Assembly: GCF_012030425.1 (NCBI RefSeq) | Contig: NZ_JAAUVN010000001.1 | Location: 1 to 64,000, forward strand | DNA from: Sphingobacterium sp. B16(2022) | Lineage (GTDB): Bacteria; Bacteroidota; Bacteroidia; Sphingobacteriales; Sphingobacteriaceae | Direction: 5' to 3' | Length of the DNA: 64,000 bases | Part shown: positions 53,924-62,374 of the stretch, one piece after another | Layout: the number at the start of each line of letters is the position of its first letter | Numbering within the stretch: the first letter of the stretch is position 1 | Position numbers and translations under genes: made by a program | Notes under the pieces: generated by a model | The model's input: the letters and a program-made list of their open reading frames with translations, nothing else | Database searches by the model: none | What the model was told of the DNA's origin: nothing

Positions 53924-54289
53924 ATGAAGATAGTACAAACCGTTTTTTTGGAAGATGTTCGCGTATTTGCTCCGATTGGATTTTATGTAGAAGAGCAACT
54001 ATTAGGTAATGAATTTCTGGTAAACGTTTCCGTAAAGTTTGATGCAGGTATTGATGACCACGAGAATTTAGATAAGACCGTGAATTATGAGATTTTGTAT
54101 CAGATCATCCATCGGGTCATGAAACCCAAAAGGAAGTTATTAGAATCTGCTGCTCATGAAATACTAAAGGCTATACATGATCATTTTTCATTTGCAAAAA
54201 CAATAGATGTTTCTATAAAAAAAATGAATCCTCCCTTTGGTGGAGATGCTGCGCATTCTAAAGTTGCTGTTCAATACTCTTGCATTTAG
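53924..54289 (+). CDS. folB: Dihydroneopterin aldolase (FolB)
   Basis: FolB cleaves 7,8-dihydroneopterin to 6-hydroxymethyl-dihydropterin in folate synthesis. The 121-residue tunnelling-fold protein shows FLEDVRVFAPIGFYVEEQLLGNEF with the conserved Glu, DKTVNYEILYQII, LLESAAHEI, and the catalytic lysine in VSIKKMNPPFGG. It appears monocistronic. It is distant from folD, so folate genes are dispersed. Confidence 0.94.
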   Translation: MKIVQTVFLEDVRVFAPIGFYVEEQLLGNEFLVNVSVKFDAGIDDHENLDKTVNYEILYQIIHRVMKPKRKLLESAAHEILKAIHDHFSFAKTIDVSIKKMNPPFGGDAAHSKVAVQYSCI

Positions 54290-54783
54290 TAGTAAGCAAG
54301 ATTGATAAAAATTGATAGTTTGAGCTCTCTTTTCATCGGTATATAAACTAATTTGTATACCATTAAATAAACAATCAAGATTATCATTATTATCATATCT
54401 AAGACAAAGTCACCGAGGCTTTGTCTTAGATATGAAATTTTTAAGACGGATCCAATTGTCTCCCTTTGCTTTGCTTCAAATTTTATGTATACAGCAATGA
54501 CCAAATTCTTCCTTATAATAAAATAAATTTTTAAAACCTTTTCTATTTGTTATAAAAAAATCTCCAACTCTTTTATTGATCATCGTTTATCTGAGAAAAG
54601 TTGTAGCTGGAATAGACTAGTGATGTATTCGTTCGAAAATAGAAAGACCAGTTAATTTTCCTGCCTTGAAAGGATAGGGGGGTAGGTTCAAATTATCATA
54701 CCTATTCATGTTTTTTTGAACAATTATAACTTCTGCTTTACTATTTATTAAAAAATGAATTACCTTCATTTAAATTTTAGCAT
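54290..54783. other. Intergenic region folB / cyclophilin with long inverted repeat
   Basis: This 494-bp region holds a 15-bp perfect inverted repeat (54395-54433). A minus-strand frame of 72 codons (54286-54504) runs through the repeat, but I judge it non-coding. The rest is AT-rich, with no clear promoter match. Confidence 0.55.
54395..54433. repeat. 15-bp perfect inverted repeat with 9-nt loop
   Basis: ATATCTAAGACAAAG is followed after TCACCGAGG by its exact complement. No T-tract follows directly on either strand, so it is not a typical terminator. It could be a folB mRNA-end structure, a structured RNA, or the relic of a small mobile element. Confidence 0.7.
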
Positions 54784-55422
54784 ATGAAAAATATCATCCT
54801 TTCTCTTTTATGTTTATTTTTTGCAACGGTTGTCAAAAGTCAGACGCACCAGTTGCTCTTTAAGACAGCGTATGGCAATATTAAAGTTGTCTTATATGAC
54901 TATACACCAGCTCATCGGGATTTAATTTTAAATGCAATCAAGACTCAGGTGTACAAAGACGCTTTATTCAATCGTATTATTTCAGATTTTGTAGTGCAGG
55001 GGGGAGAGCATGATATTGATATTGAGAAGCGTGAATCTGCGGATCCGGCCAGAGAAAAACCTCGTCTAGCGGCTGAGTTTGATCCAAGAGCATTTCATAA
55101 AGTTGGAGCATTGGGGGCAGGAAGGGATGGAAATGCGGAGAAGGCCTCTTTCCTTAATCAGATCTATTTTGTCGTAGGAAAAAAAATAATAGCAAAAGAG
55201 CTTGATGATCTGGAAGTGAAGAAAAAAATAAAATATACTCCTGAGCAAAGAGCAACATATTTAAAAATTGGAGGACAGCCCCGTTTAGATCATGATTTTA
55301 CCGTCTTTGGAGAAATATATGAAGGACTGGATGTCATTCTAAAGATCAGTAAAGTAAAAACAGACAGTCAGGATTACCCAGTACAGCCCGTTCATTTTGA
55401 GTTGTCAGAGATTAAGAATTAA
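54784..55422 (+). CDS. Cyclophilin-type peptidyl-prolyl isomerase, exported
   Basis: The 212-residue protein has a signal peptide (MKNIILSLLCLFFATVVKSQ) and a divergent cyclophilin domain. Recognisable blocks are YGNIKVVLYDYTPAHRDLIL, LFNRIISDFVVQGGE (the active-site arginine follows FN) and FTVFGEIYEGLDVILKI. The typical NTNGSQFFI block is replaced by KASFLNQIYFVVG, and an insertion (KELDDLEVKKKIKYTPEQRA) is present. Such exported cyclophilins are common in Bacteroidota and should help fold periplasmic or outer-membrane proteins. Activity is likely but less certain because of the divergence. Confidence 0.85.
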   Translation: MKNIILSLLCLFFATVVKSQTHQLLFKTAYGNIKVVLYDYTPAHRDLILNAIKTQVYKDALFNRIISDFVVQGGEHDIDIEKRESADPAREKPRLAAEFDPRAFHKVGALGAGRDGNAEKASFLNQIYFVVGKKIIAKELDDLEVKKKIKYTPEQRATYLKIGGQPRLDHDFTVFGEIYEGLDVILKISKVKTDSQDYPVQPVHFELSEIKN

Positions 55423-55436
55423 ACTATTAAATGTTG

Positions 55437-55465
55437 AAGAAAAGAGAGATACATCTTTTCTTGTT
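55437..55465. terminator. Convergent terminator, cyclophilin / metallophosphoesterase
   Basis: AAGAAAAG and CTTTTCTT form an 8-bp stem with a 10-nt loop, followed by GTTT. It lies in the 53-bp gap between converging genes. Confidence 0.6.
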
Positions 55466-55475
55466 TAACGGCTGT

Positions 55476-56204
55476 TTATTCAGAGAGTAGAAAGTCCGCA
55501 TAAAAATCAGGTATATCACTAGCTTTTATTTCATGAGCCACCGCAATAATATCAAATGGAACCTGTATGATTTCGACATGTATTCGGTCTTCATGAAGTT
55601 CGACTAAAAGGTAAGTTGCATCTTTGCACATCTTTTTTGATCTTCCTACGGAACCTGTGTTGATTGCCCATTTTTTGCCTATATCCTTGATGAAAGGGAG
55701 ATGCGTATGACCCATAACGACTATGTCAGCTTGTGTTTTAAAGAAGATATCTTCAAAAGTACTGTTGGGTTCTGATGCATAAAGATATGCTTCATTGCTT
55801 TCTAGACTTCCATGAATCAATTGAACTTTCCAGTGCTTATGTTTCACCTTAAAGTCCAACTGCATTAAGTAAGGAAGCTGCCCCAAGAATAATTTATTTT
55901 CTTGTGTGATAGTTTCCTGACTGTGTTTAATGGCAACTATACGGTTCGCAGTTTCTTCAGCATCATGTTTTTCTAATGGGACGATGGGTAGATCGAATGC
56001 TATACGTTCATCGTGATTCCCCATTAAGCAGGGGATTTTTTCATTTTTGATCAGTTCAATCACTTCATTACCCCAGGGAGCAAAGTCCACAAGATCACCT
56101 AAGCAATATTTATAATAAATGTTTTTTGATTGAATATCTGCTAGTACTGCATTCAGTGCAGGAAGGTTTCCGTGTATATCACTAAAAATGGCAATCTGAA
56201 TCAT
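55476..56204 (-). CDS. Metallophosphoesterase (YfcE/MJ0936-like)
   Basis: This 242-residue calcineurin-like phosphoesterase shows all five metal motifs: FSDIHGNLPAL, LGDLVDFAPWGNE, CLMGNHDERI, LIHGSLES and VMGHTHLPFI. A further INTGSVGRSK is typical of the YfcE-type branch. Members hydrolyse phosphodiesters or small phosphates; the physiological substrate is unknown. The length (242) is greater than the short YfcE type, with a C-terminal extension (EIKASDIPDFYADFLL). A -7 box lies 15 nt before the ATG. Confidence 0.9.
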   Translation of the reverse strand: MIQIAIFSDIHGNLPALNAVLADIQSKNIYYKYCLGDLVDFAPWGNEVIELIKNEKIPCLMGNHDERIAFDLPIVPLEKHDAEETANRIVAIKHSQETITQENKLFLGQLPYLMQLDFKVKHKHWKVQLIHGSLESNEAYLYASEPNSTFEDIFFKTQADIVVMGHTHLPFIKDIGKKWAINTGSVGRSKKMCKDATYLLVELHEDRIHVEIIQVPFDIIAVAHEIKASDIPDFYADFLLSE

Positions 56205-56219
56205 GATCTAATTTTAAAA

Positions 56220-56227
56220 CAAAATTA
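56220..56227 (-). promoter_or_regulatory. -7 promoter box of the metallophosphoesterase (TAATTTTG)
   Basis: The minus strand reads TAATTTTG, 15 nt before the ATG at 56204. Confidence 0.4.
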
Positions 56228-56382
56228 GATTATTGTCAGGGTTGTGTATGGTGTTTTTTACCGTTTTAATAGTGTTTTTAACTTGGTCTTTAATGTCATC
56301 CAATTAAAATCAATATAAAGTGTACAAAATTAAGCCTAGATTTTTCTTATCCTACATCAATTAATTTGAGGCTTTCTTCCGC

Positions 56383-56390
56383 TAACTTTG
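56383..56390 (+). promoter_or_regulatory. -7 promoter box of the pirin gene (TAACTTTG)
   Basis: TAACTTTG lies 22 nt before the ATG at 56413. A TTTG at 56365 is only 14 nt upstream, shorter than usual. Confidence 0.5.
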
Positions 56391-56412
56391 TGGTATACAA
56401 AAGGAAAAGAAT

Positions 56413-57273
56413 ATGAAAAATGTAGAAATTATTGCAAAACCGCAAGCAGCTCACTTTGTTGGAGATGGATTTCGAGTACATAATTTAATACCAAGTATTG
56501 CTTCCGCTAGTAGGATGAGTCCATTTATTATGCTGGATTATAACTCAACTTACCATTTTCCACCAAGTGAAATTCCAAAAGGAGTGGGAGTACATCCACA
56601 TCGTGGATTTGAAACCGTAACCATTGCCTATAAAGGTCGTGTAGAGCACGGAGATAGTTCTGGTGGCGGCGGAGTTATTAAAGAAGGTGATGTTCAATGG
56701 ATGACTGCTGCATCTGGTATATTGCATAAGGAATTTCATGAAACAGAATGGAGTAAAACCGGAGGAGACTTTCAGATGGTACAGTTGTGGGTCAATTTAC
56801 CTGCAAAAGATAAGATGAGTACACCAAAATATCAAGCTATTGCAAATAACGAGCAAACTAAAGTGAAACTTGATCAAGGAGAGATTGAAGTGATTGCAGG
56901 AGAGTATCATGGAAATAAAGGGCCTGCGTCAACTTTTACACCCATGCATGTTATGAATGCAAAATTGGAAGCTGGAGGAAAAGCATCCTTTTCTTTTCCG
57001 GCACATTATAATACTGCCATGATTGTCATTGAAGGAAATGTGCTAATAAATGGTAAAGATCATGCTCCTACAGACCATTTTGTTCTGTTTGGCAATGAAG
57101 GAGAGGAATTTAATGTTCAGGCGTTAGATCATGCGGTAGTATTGATTATGAGCGGTGAGCCTATTTTAGAGCCTATTGTAAGTCACGGACCATTCGTAAT
57201 GAATACTAGAGCAGAAATCAATCAGGCATTTGAAGATTTTCAAACAGGTAAGTTCGGATATCTGGCTGATTAA
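56413..57273 (+). CDS. Pirin family protein
   Basis: The 286-residue bicupin has the pirin metal site: HPHRGFETVTIAYKGRVEH (two His) and GILHKEFHE (His and Glu). The motifs RMSPFIMLDYN and GGGGVIKEGDVQWMTAASG are also typical. Bacterial pirins include quercetin 2,3-dioxygenases and redox regulators; the role here is not determined. The C-terminal cupin (about 170-280) contains HYNTAMIVIEGNVLINGKDH. It is monocistronic, with a probable terminator at 57298-57336. Confidence 0.93.
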   Translation: MKNVEIIAKPQAAHFVGDGFRVHNLIPSIASASRMSPFIMLDYNSTYHFPPSEIPKGVGVHPHRGFETVTIAYKGRVEHGDSSGGGGVIKEGDVQWMTAASGILHKEFHETEWSKTGGDFQMVQLWVNLPAKDKMSTPKYQAIANNEQTKVKLDQGEIEVIAGEYHGNKGPASTFTPMHVMNAKLEAGGKASFSFPAHYNTAMIVIEGNVLINGKDHAPTDHFVLFGNEGEEFNVQALDHAVVLIMSGEPILEPIVSHGPFVMNTRAEINQAFEDFQTGKFGYLAD

Positions 57274-57297
57274 GATAAAAGAGACTTACATCAATAT

Positions 57298-57336
57298 AAA
57301 GAGAGCTCCAGAAGGTAAATACTTTTGGGGCTTTTG
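57298..57336 (+). terminator. Probable terminator of the pirin gene
   Basis: AGCTCC and GGGGCT (one T-G pair) pair across a 17-nt loop, flanked by AAAGAG and TTTT, 25 bp after the stop. Confidence 0.5.
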
Positions 57337-57396
57337 TTACAAAGTTAATGACCCTATTCTTTAAAATGGCATAGTGCGATTATTTTCTAAAAGGTA

Positions 57397-58251
57397 CTAT
57401 TGCGAATTTCTTATCTTCAAAATGTAGTTGTAACTGTTATTAGCTTCATCTACATTGATTCTATATTCAAAATGTAGTGCTAGGTCTTTTTGCAGATCTT
57501 TAAAAAGAGTCATCATCTGTACTAGTGCTAGCCAATTATTATCAATAGACGTATCCGCATATGTTTGCAATATGCTTTGGTACAATTTCGGATCAAGGTG
57601 TTTTTCTGCAAATCTTCCCGATTTACCAAATGCAACCTGAAATTTTTTTTCAACCCCGATATGCCAAGCTATTAGATTCATGAACATAGGACGGATTACT
57701 CTTTCCATCGTATCTTTGGCATATAGAATTTCCCGGCGGGCAAGTCCTTTAGCAACATATGTGCAGACCCGCCAAAACTCATTGCATGTCTCTATGAACA
57801 TTCTTTCAGTAGGTTTAGCGATATGATAATCATGATCATTAGCAGGAGCGATCTTAGTAAAAAGTAAATCTTTATCTACCCAAACTTCCGTTAAACTATC
57901 ACTTTTGAAATGTGAGTGGAACTTATCGATAGGGAATAAAGTTAGATCGACTCGATTTTCATCTTCAAAAATCATTAAGTAAGCAAAAGTTATCCGATCT
58001 ACATCAGGATCATTTCCTAACAACATCTGATCGGGAAGTTGCTGTATCAAGACTTTACCAATAAAAGAGGTCCAATCTTTGTCAGCAATAAAAGATTCGA
58101 TATCGGTGACAATAAATAATAGATCAAAATCTTGGTATTGATCGGGCTTAATTTTAGGATTTGCACGCGAACCATTCAATAAAACTGCGCGCACCCGATC
58201 ATCTCTTTTCGCAAAATTGAGAATTTTATTTTTTATGTTTCTATCGTTCAT
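57397..58251 (-). CDS. Aminoglycoside 6-adenylyltransferase-like nucleotidyltransferase (AadK/ANT(6) family)
   Basis: The 284-residue protein matches the ANT(6)/AadK family. Enzymes of this family transfer AMP to position 6 of streptomycin. The nucleotidyltransferase motif is LLNGSRANPKIKP followed by DFDLLFIV, with the Asp-x-Asp metal ligands, and a third acidic site in RVDLTLFP. The family-typical PTERMFIETCNEFWRVCTYVAKGLARREI and MNLIAWHIGVEKKF are present. Chromosomal homologues are frequent in environmental bacteria and do not always confer resistance, so resistance is only a possibility. Codon use looks like that of the neighbours, and no mobile element is adjacent. Confidence 0.88.
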   Translation of the reverse strand: MNDRNIKNKILNFAKRDDRVRAVLLNGSRANPKIKPDQYQDFDLLFIVTDIESFIADKDWTSFIGKVLIQQLPDQMLLGNDPDVDRITFAYLMIFEDENRVDLTLFPIDKFHSHFKSDSLTEVWVDKDLLFTKIAPANDHDYHIAKPTERMFIETCNEFWRVCTYVAKGLARREILYAKDTMERVIRPMFMNLIAWHIGVEKKFQVAFGKSGRFAEKHLDPKLYQSILQTYADTSIDNNWLALVQMMTLFKDLQKDLALHFEYRINVDEANNSYNYILKIRNSQ

Positions 58252-58407
58252 GATATGAAGGCATGATAAATAATGCTGTAAATTGGTGAAAAAAAAGCAA
58301 TTAATAAATTATTAGATCTAGTAATACCAGATGTCTTTTTATTTTAAAATAAAAAATGGGAAATATAAAATCATTTTATATTTTGCCGTACTAAATATTT
58401 AATACAT

Positions 58408-59268
58408 ATGGCTTCAGGTATATTTGCAATATTGGATGATATTGCTGCTTTAATGGATGATGTTGCGGTTACTAGTAAGATAGCAGCAAGTAAAACCGCA
58501 GGAATTCTAGGCGACGATTTGGCTGTAAATGCTGAGAAAGCCACAGGATTTCTATCTTCTCGTGAAATTCCTGTGCTATGGGCTATAACAAAAGGTTCAT
58601 TTATTAATAAAATTATAATTGTTCCGATTGCACTGTTATTGAATGTTTTCTTTCCTATTGCCATCAAGTTTATTTTAATCATCGGAGGTATCTATTTAGC
58701 CTACGAAGGGGTTGAAAAAATTATAGAGTACCTTTTTCATCGCCAGAAAACAGGCCATGAAGTGGTTGTGGAAAGTGAAGAAAATAATAGTGAAACTGAG
58801 AAAATAAAAGTGAAATCAGCGATTACCACGGATTTTATTTTATCTGTAGAGATTGTGATTATTGCTTTGGGAACTGTATTAAATGAGAGTCTGACCATTC
58901 AGATTTTAACAGTAGCGGTAGTTGCTTTATTTGCGACTGTTGGTGTTTATGGAATTGTCGCATTGATTGTACGTATGGACGATGCAGGGTATAAGCTGAT
59001 CAAGAGATCTAATGATGAGGGTGCTGTTTCTAAGCTAGGACACTTATTGGTTAATTCCTTACCTGTTGTTATCAAAGTCTTGGCAGTAGTTGGAACAATT
59101 GCATTGATTTTAGTCTCTGGTGGTATTTTTGAGCATAATATTGATTATTTGCATCATTTTTTACCTCAGGTTCCTTCATTATTAAAGCAAATAGCTTATG
59201 GTGCACTTGCCGGTTTGGCTGCAGTTTTGCTTATGACAGGGGGAAAGAAGATTTTTGCCAAAATTTAG
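58408..59268 (+). CDS. DUF808 family inner membrane protein (YedI-like)
   Basis: The 286-residue protein matches DUF808. The N-terminal block MASGIFAILDDIAALMDDVAVTSKIAASKTAGILGDDLAVNAEK is characteristic. About six to seven hydrophobic segments follow, including LAYEGVEKIIEYLFH. Members are inner-membrane proteins without known function. Conserved residues near the N-terminus suggest a cytosolic interaction or substrate site. It ends at a strong terminator. Confidence 0.92.
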   Translation: MASGIFAILDDIAALMDDVAVTSKIAASKTAGILGDDLAVNAEKATGFLSSREIPVLWAITKGSFINKIIIVPIALLLNVFFPIAIKFILIIGGIYLAYEGVEKIIEYLFHRQKTGHEVVVESEENNSETEKIKVKSAITTDFILSVEIVIIALGTVLNESLTIQILTVAVVALFATVGVYGIVALIVRMDDAGYKLIKRSNDEGAVSKLGHLLVNSLPVVIKVLAVVGTIALILVSGGIFEHNIDYLHHFLPQVPSLLKQIAYGALAGLAAVLLMTGGKKIFAKI

Positions 59269-59286
59269 TAGAAAATTAGAAGTGTT

Positions 59287-59315
59287 AAAAAAGGCATCCA
59301 TCGGATGCCTTTTTT
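59287..59315 (+). terminator. Terminator of the DUF808 gene
   Basis: AAAAAAGGCATCC and GGATGCCTTTTTT form a 13-bp perfect stem around ATC, 18 bp after the stop. Confidence 0.92.
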
Positions 59316-59412
59316 GTACATATATTGTTTCATTAAGCTTCTGTAAATAATATAAAAAGAAGAATTGTATAGTATGCTGATGCTATTTTAGGGGATTTAA
59401 CGATTAAACTTT

Positions 59413-60204
59413 ATGACAAATAGGGAAATAGATTTTTTAAGCCATAACGAATCAGCCTGGAATAAACAGGCATTGGATCAAAATGAATGGTCTCAGCCGG
59501 TAAGCTCAGCTTTAATTAATGCTGCTAAACAAGGCGTATGGGATGTACATCTTACCCCAGAGCCTTTACCAAAACAATGGTTAGGTGATATTAAGGATAA
59601 AAAGATACTTTGTCTTGCTTCAGCTGGCGGTCAGCAGGCTCCCATATTGGCAGCAGCAGGTGCCAAGGTTGTCGTTTTTGATCTTTCAGAAGAACAGCTG
59701 AGACAAGATTCAATCGTTGCACAGCGAGATGGACTTTCTCTGGAAACGATTCAGGGAAATATGAAAGATCTGAGAATATTTGATGATCACTCATTTGATA
59801 TTGTCTTTCATCCGATATCAAATCATTACGTCGAAGATGTAAATCCAGTATGGAAGGAGACTTATCGTGTGCTAAAAAAAGGTGGATTTTTACTGGCTAG
59901 TTTTTTTAATCCAGTTGTATTTATTGGGGATAGAAATCCCCAGGAAATTACCGACGGTATAATTAGGCCCAAATTCAAGTTGCCATATGCAGATCTGAAA
60001 GATTTGGATGCTAACGATATTGAGAGAAAGATTGAGAGACAGGAAGCACTGGTTTTTGGTCATACTTTAGCGGATCTTATCGGTGGACAATTGCGAGCGG
60101 GATTTATGATTGCTGATTTTATAGAAGATTCGCAGCCTCGACCACGATTCTTAATAGATCAGTATCTCCCCACTTTTATTGCAACGAAGGCTGTTAAGCT
60201 ATAA
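59413..60204 (+). CDS. Class I SAM-dependent methyltransferase
   Basis: The 263-residue cytosolic methyltransferase has motif I ILCLASAGGQQAPILAAAGAKVVVFDLS, with the acidic residue at the end of strand 2. Then come GNMKDLRIFDDHSFDIVFHP (motif II/IV) and WKETYRVLKKGGFLLASFFNP. The unusual motif I (ASAGGQQ in place of GxGxG) belongs to a widespread branch of small-molecule methyltransferases. The substrate is unknown. It precedes the LRR-NTF2 gene by 111 bp in the same direction. Confidence 0.88.
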   Translation: MTNREIDFLSHNESAWNKQALDQNEWSQPVSSALINAAKQGVWDVHLTPEPLPKQWLGDIKDKKILCLASAGGQQAPILAAAGAKVVVFDLSEEQLRQDSIVAQRDGLSLETIQGNMKDLRIFDDHSFDIVFHPISNHYVEDVNPVWKETYRVLKKGGFLLASFFNPVVFIGDRNPQEITDGIIRPKFKLPYADLKDLDANDIERKIERQEALVFGHTLADLIGGQLRAGFMIADFIEDSQPRPRFLIDQYLPTFIATKAVKL

Positions 60205-60315
60205 TATGATGTGAAAATGAGAACTCCCAAATCAAGATGTTAAAAAAAGTATTGCAACGACATGGCGGTAGGGTTATTTTAAGTAGTTTATTAGGTCCAA
60301 AAACCTGGATTCGAT

Positions 60316-61242
60316 ATGGAGAATTTAAGTAAATTAAAAGGTAGTGCCGAATTTAAAAATCGAATACTTTCGAAAGATGATATTAAGCAGATCACACAGT
60401 CTAAAGGACTTTTAGGAATTTCCTTTATAAATTGTCCTGTTCAGGATGACGATATTTTGGAAATTTCTAAACTTAGCAAATTGGTCAATGTTACGCTTGA
60501 AAATACCCGTATAACAGATCGCTCGCTTGAATATTTAGCGGAACTGCAAAATTTAAATTACTTGTTTATTACGCAGGCGAATGTATCTGGGCAAGGCTTT
60601 GAATATTTCATTGGACATAAAAAGTTGAACTGTGTTTGGGCCTGTCATACCCAATTAAATGATGAAACGTTGAAGATTGTTGCGCAGTTGCCTAAACTTA
60701 GTATATTGAGAATTGATGCTACAGCTGTTACATTTGAAGGTTTAATGTCAATTGCAGGTAATCCAAAGATTGAGATTGTTGCGAATGATCTATTTAGTAA
60801 GGAGCAACTAGAGCAGTTTGAGCAAGAACAAAGAACCTTAGCCAAGAAAAAGAAATCGGTTAATTCACAAGATATTACTGATGCTTCCCAAAAACTACTG
60901 CTATTTTTTAATGCGATGACTGAATGGGAGAAATATGCCGCTATACATGGTTTTACGAATGAAACAAGTTTAAGATGTAAGTTACTTTTTCAGGAACATT
61001 GTACTTATAAAACTCGTAAAGGTTATCGACCAGATGGTTTATATTATTCCAACGGACTTAACCATACGTATTCGACGCACAAGATTGTGGATAGTGAGCA
61101 GTCAACAAAAAATAAGATCTATCTTTTTACCAAAGACCATATTGATTTTCAGTATCGTTTTATCTTGGTTCGAAATGATGATGAGTGGATGGTAGATGAT
61201 GCACAAAGATTAGATGGAGGTTGGAAAAAAGTCGGATTGTAA
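60316..61242 (+). CDS. LRR protein with C-terminal NTF2-fold domain (immunity-like)
   Basis: The 308-residue protein has no signal peptide. Residues about 30-155 form four to five leucine-rich repeats (LVNVTLENTRITDRSLEYLAEL, LNYLFITQANVSGQGFEYF). A charged linker (160-185) leads to an NTF2-like domain (about 190-308). That domain has FFNAMTEWEKYAAI, RCKLLFQEHCTYKTRKG and the terminal FILVRNDDEWMVDDAQRLDGGWKKVGL. NTF2-fold domains of this kind occur as immunity proteins of polymorphic toxin systems. The LRR part could be a second recognition unit. No toxin gene lies beside it, so an orphan immunity role is inference. Confidence 0.72.
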   Translation: MENLSKLKGSAEFKNRILSKDDIKQITQSKGLLGISFINCPVQDDDILEISKLSKLVNVTLENTRITDRSLEYLAELQNLNYLFITQANVSGQGFEYFIGHKKLNCVWACHTQLNDETLKIVAQLPKLSILRIDATAVTFEGLMSIAGNPKIEIVANDLFSKEQLEQFEQEQRTLAKKKKSVNSQDITDASQKLLLFFNAMTEWEKYAAIHGFTNETSLRCKLLFQEHCTYKTRKGYRPDGLYYSNGLNHTYSTHKIVDSEQSTKNKIYLFTKDHIDFQYRFILVRNDDEWMVDDAQRLDGGWKKVGL

Positions 61243-61392
61243 TGCAAGTTGGAAAATGTTAACAGTTTTAATGAAAGTACTACGGATATCAGATAGGAAG
61301 GGCGAATTTAAATTAAATAAAAAGAGAACTGTTGAATTTGGTTATTATTGTTAAGTACATATTAAGCGGACTACATAAAGGAATTAATTAAC

Positions 61393-62037
61393 ATGGATCC
61401 TACAAAAAACAAGCTCCAAATCGGTAAATTGTTATTGATAGCAATTCCATCTGTTTTTATCTTTTTAATGATCTGGATTGCAGCGGTATATATTGGTAAT
61501 ACCTATTTTGATTCTAAATCGAGTTCTGGACAATTTTTACTCTGGATATTAAGTGGTATAATCAGTTTTATGTGTTATCCAATTGCCTCAAAACAAATTT
61601 CTAACCTCGGAGCTTTAAATAAGAATAATAAGATAGCGCATCCAGTTTTTGAAAGACAAAAATTTGATAAATCTGATTGGTTCTTTTTTATTTTACTTCA
61701 TAGTATTACAGCACCTCTATTATTCTGGATATTTTCTGATTTAGAACACCATGCGCAGATCTATGATTTTTTTGTGGATACCTTTGGAAGGAATTATAAA
61801 GGAGCGCCAAATTTTCCAGTTCTATTAGTATTTATATTCGGAACGTTTTTCCTATTGGCTATAGTTTACGTCCTATTTCTTAGGATTAGATATGGAACTT
61901 TTAATGAACCTAAGATTCTGTCAAGTATTGAAGAGAAGAATTTCAAACAAAAGCAGGAGATTTATTTTTCATATGTAGCTTCAACAACACTTACGGTAAT
62001 GATGCTTTATATGTTGAAGATGGTATTACTAGTGTAA
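61393..62037 (+). CDS. Predicted four-pass membrane protein, unknown function
   Basis: The 214-residue protein has four hydrophobic segments, near residues 14-32 (LIAIPSVFIFLMIWIAAVYI), 48-64, 97-115 (FFFILLHSITAPLLFWIF) and 142-165. A weaker fifth lies at the C-terminus (TLTVMMLYMLKMVLLV). Between segments lie charged loops (NNKIAHPVFERQKFDKSD). I do not recognise a family. It follows the LRR-NTF2 gene by 150 bp and precedes another unknown membrane protein. Such pairs occur in toxin-immunity regions, but the link is weak. Confidence 0.7.
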   Translation: MDPTKNKLQIGKLLLIAIPSVFIFLMIWIAAVYIGNTYFDSKSSSGQFLLWILSGIISFMCYPIASKQISNLGALNKNNKIAHPVFERQKFDKSDWFFFILLHSITAPLLFWIFSDLEHHAQIYDFFVDTFGRNYKGAPNFPVLLVFIFGTFFLLAIVYVLFLRIRYGTFNEPKILSSIEEKNFKQKQEIYFSYVASTTLTVMMLYMLKMVLLV

Positions 62038-62374
62038 TGTATAGTAAAGATTTTTACTTTACTTTTAGATCTCAGTATTGCGTGTGATAATTGCAAAACT
62101 TGGTGATCATATCAGTATGATTTATGTACAAAGATTACAACTTGCTCCCTAAGGGCAAGAAATTCCAGTAACAAATTTAACACGTGATATTTTTAGAAGA
62201 ATGTACTATTTAATCAAAAACATGCATTTTTTATTCATTATTGAATGTCTTAAGCAGTATTTGATAAGTTTTTTTTAGATTTATTTAATTTCGTTATTCT
62301 GAAGCAGTAGAATTATTAAAAAGGTATCACTAAATTTATAGTAATAATTTAAAATATAGAAATTATCATAAAAT
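62038..62374. other. Intergenic region between two membrane-protein genes
   Basis: This 337-bp AT-rich region has a weak terminator hairpin at its left end (62043-62066). No promoter box or small gene could be supported in the remainder. Confidence 0.5.
62043..62066 (+). terminator. Weak terminator after the gene at 61393
   Basis: AGTAAAG and CTTTACT pair across a 7-nt loop, followed by TTT. It starts 6 bp after the stop. Confidence 0.5.

Noticed and set aside
54286..54504. 72-codon minus-strand frame after folB with a hydrophobic segment
   Set aside because: It crosses a perfect inverted repeat, lacks a promoter or terminator of its own, overlaps the folB stop region and matches no family I know. 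The hydrophobic run can be explained by AT-rich sequence.
61272..61355. 27-codon frame between the LRR-NTF2 gene and the next membrane gene
   Set aside because: No ribosome-binding context, promoter or terminator; such frames are expected by chance in AT-rich gaps.
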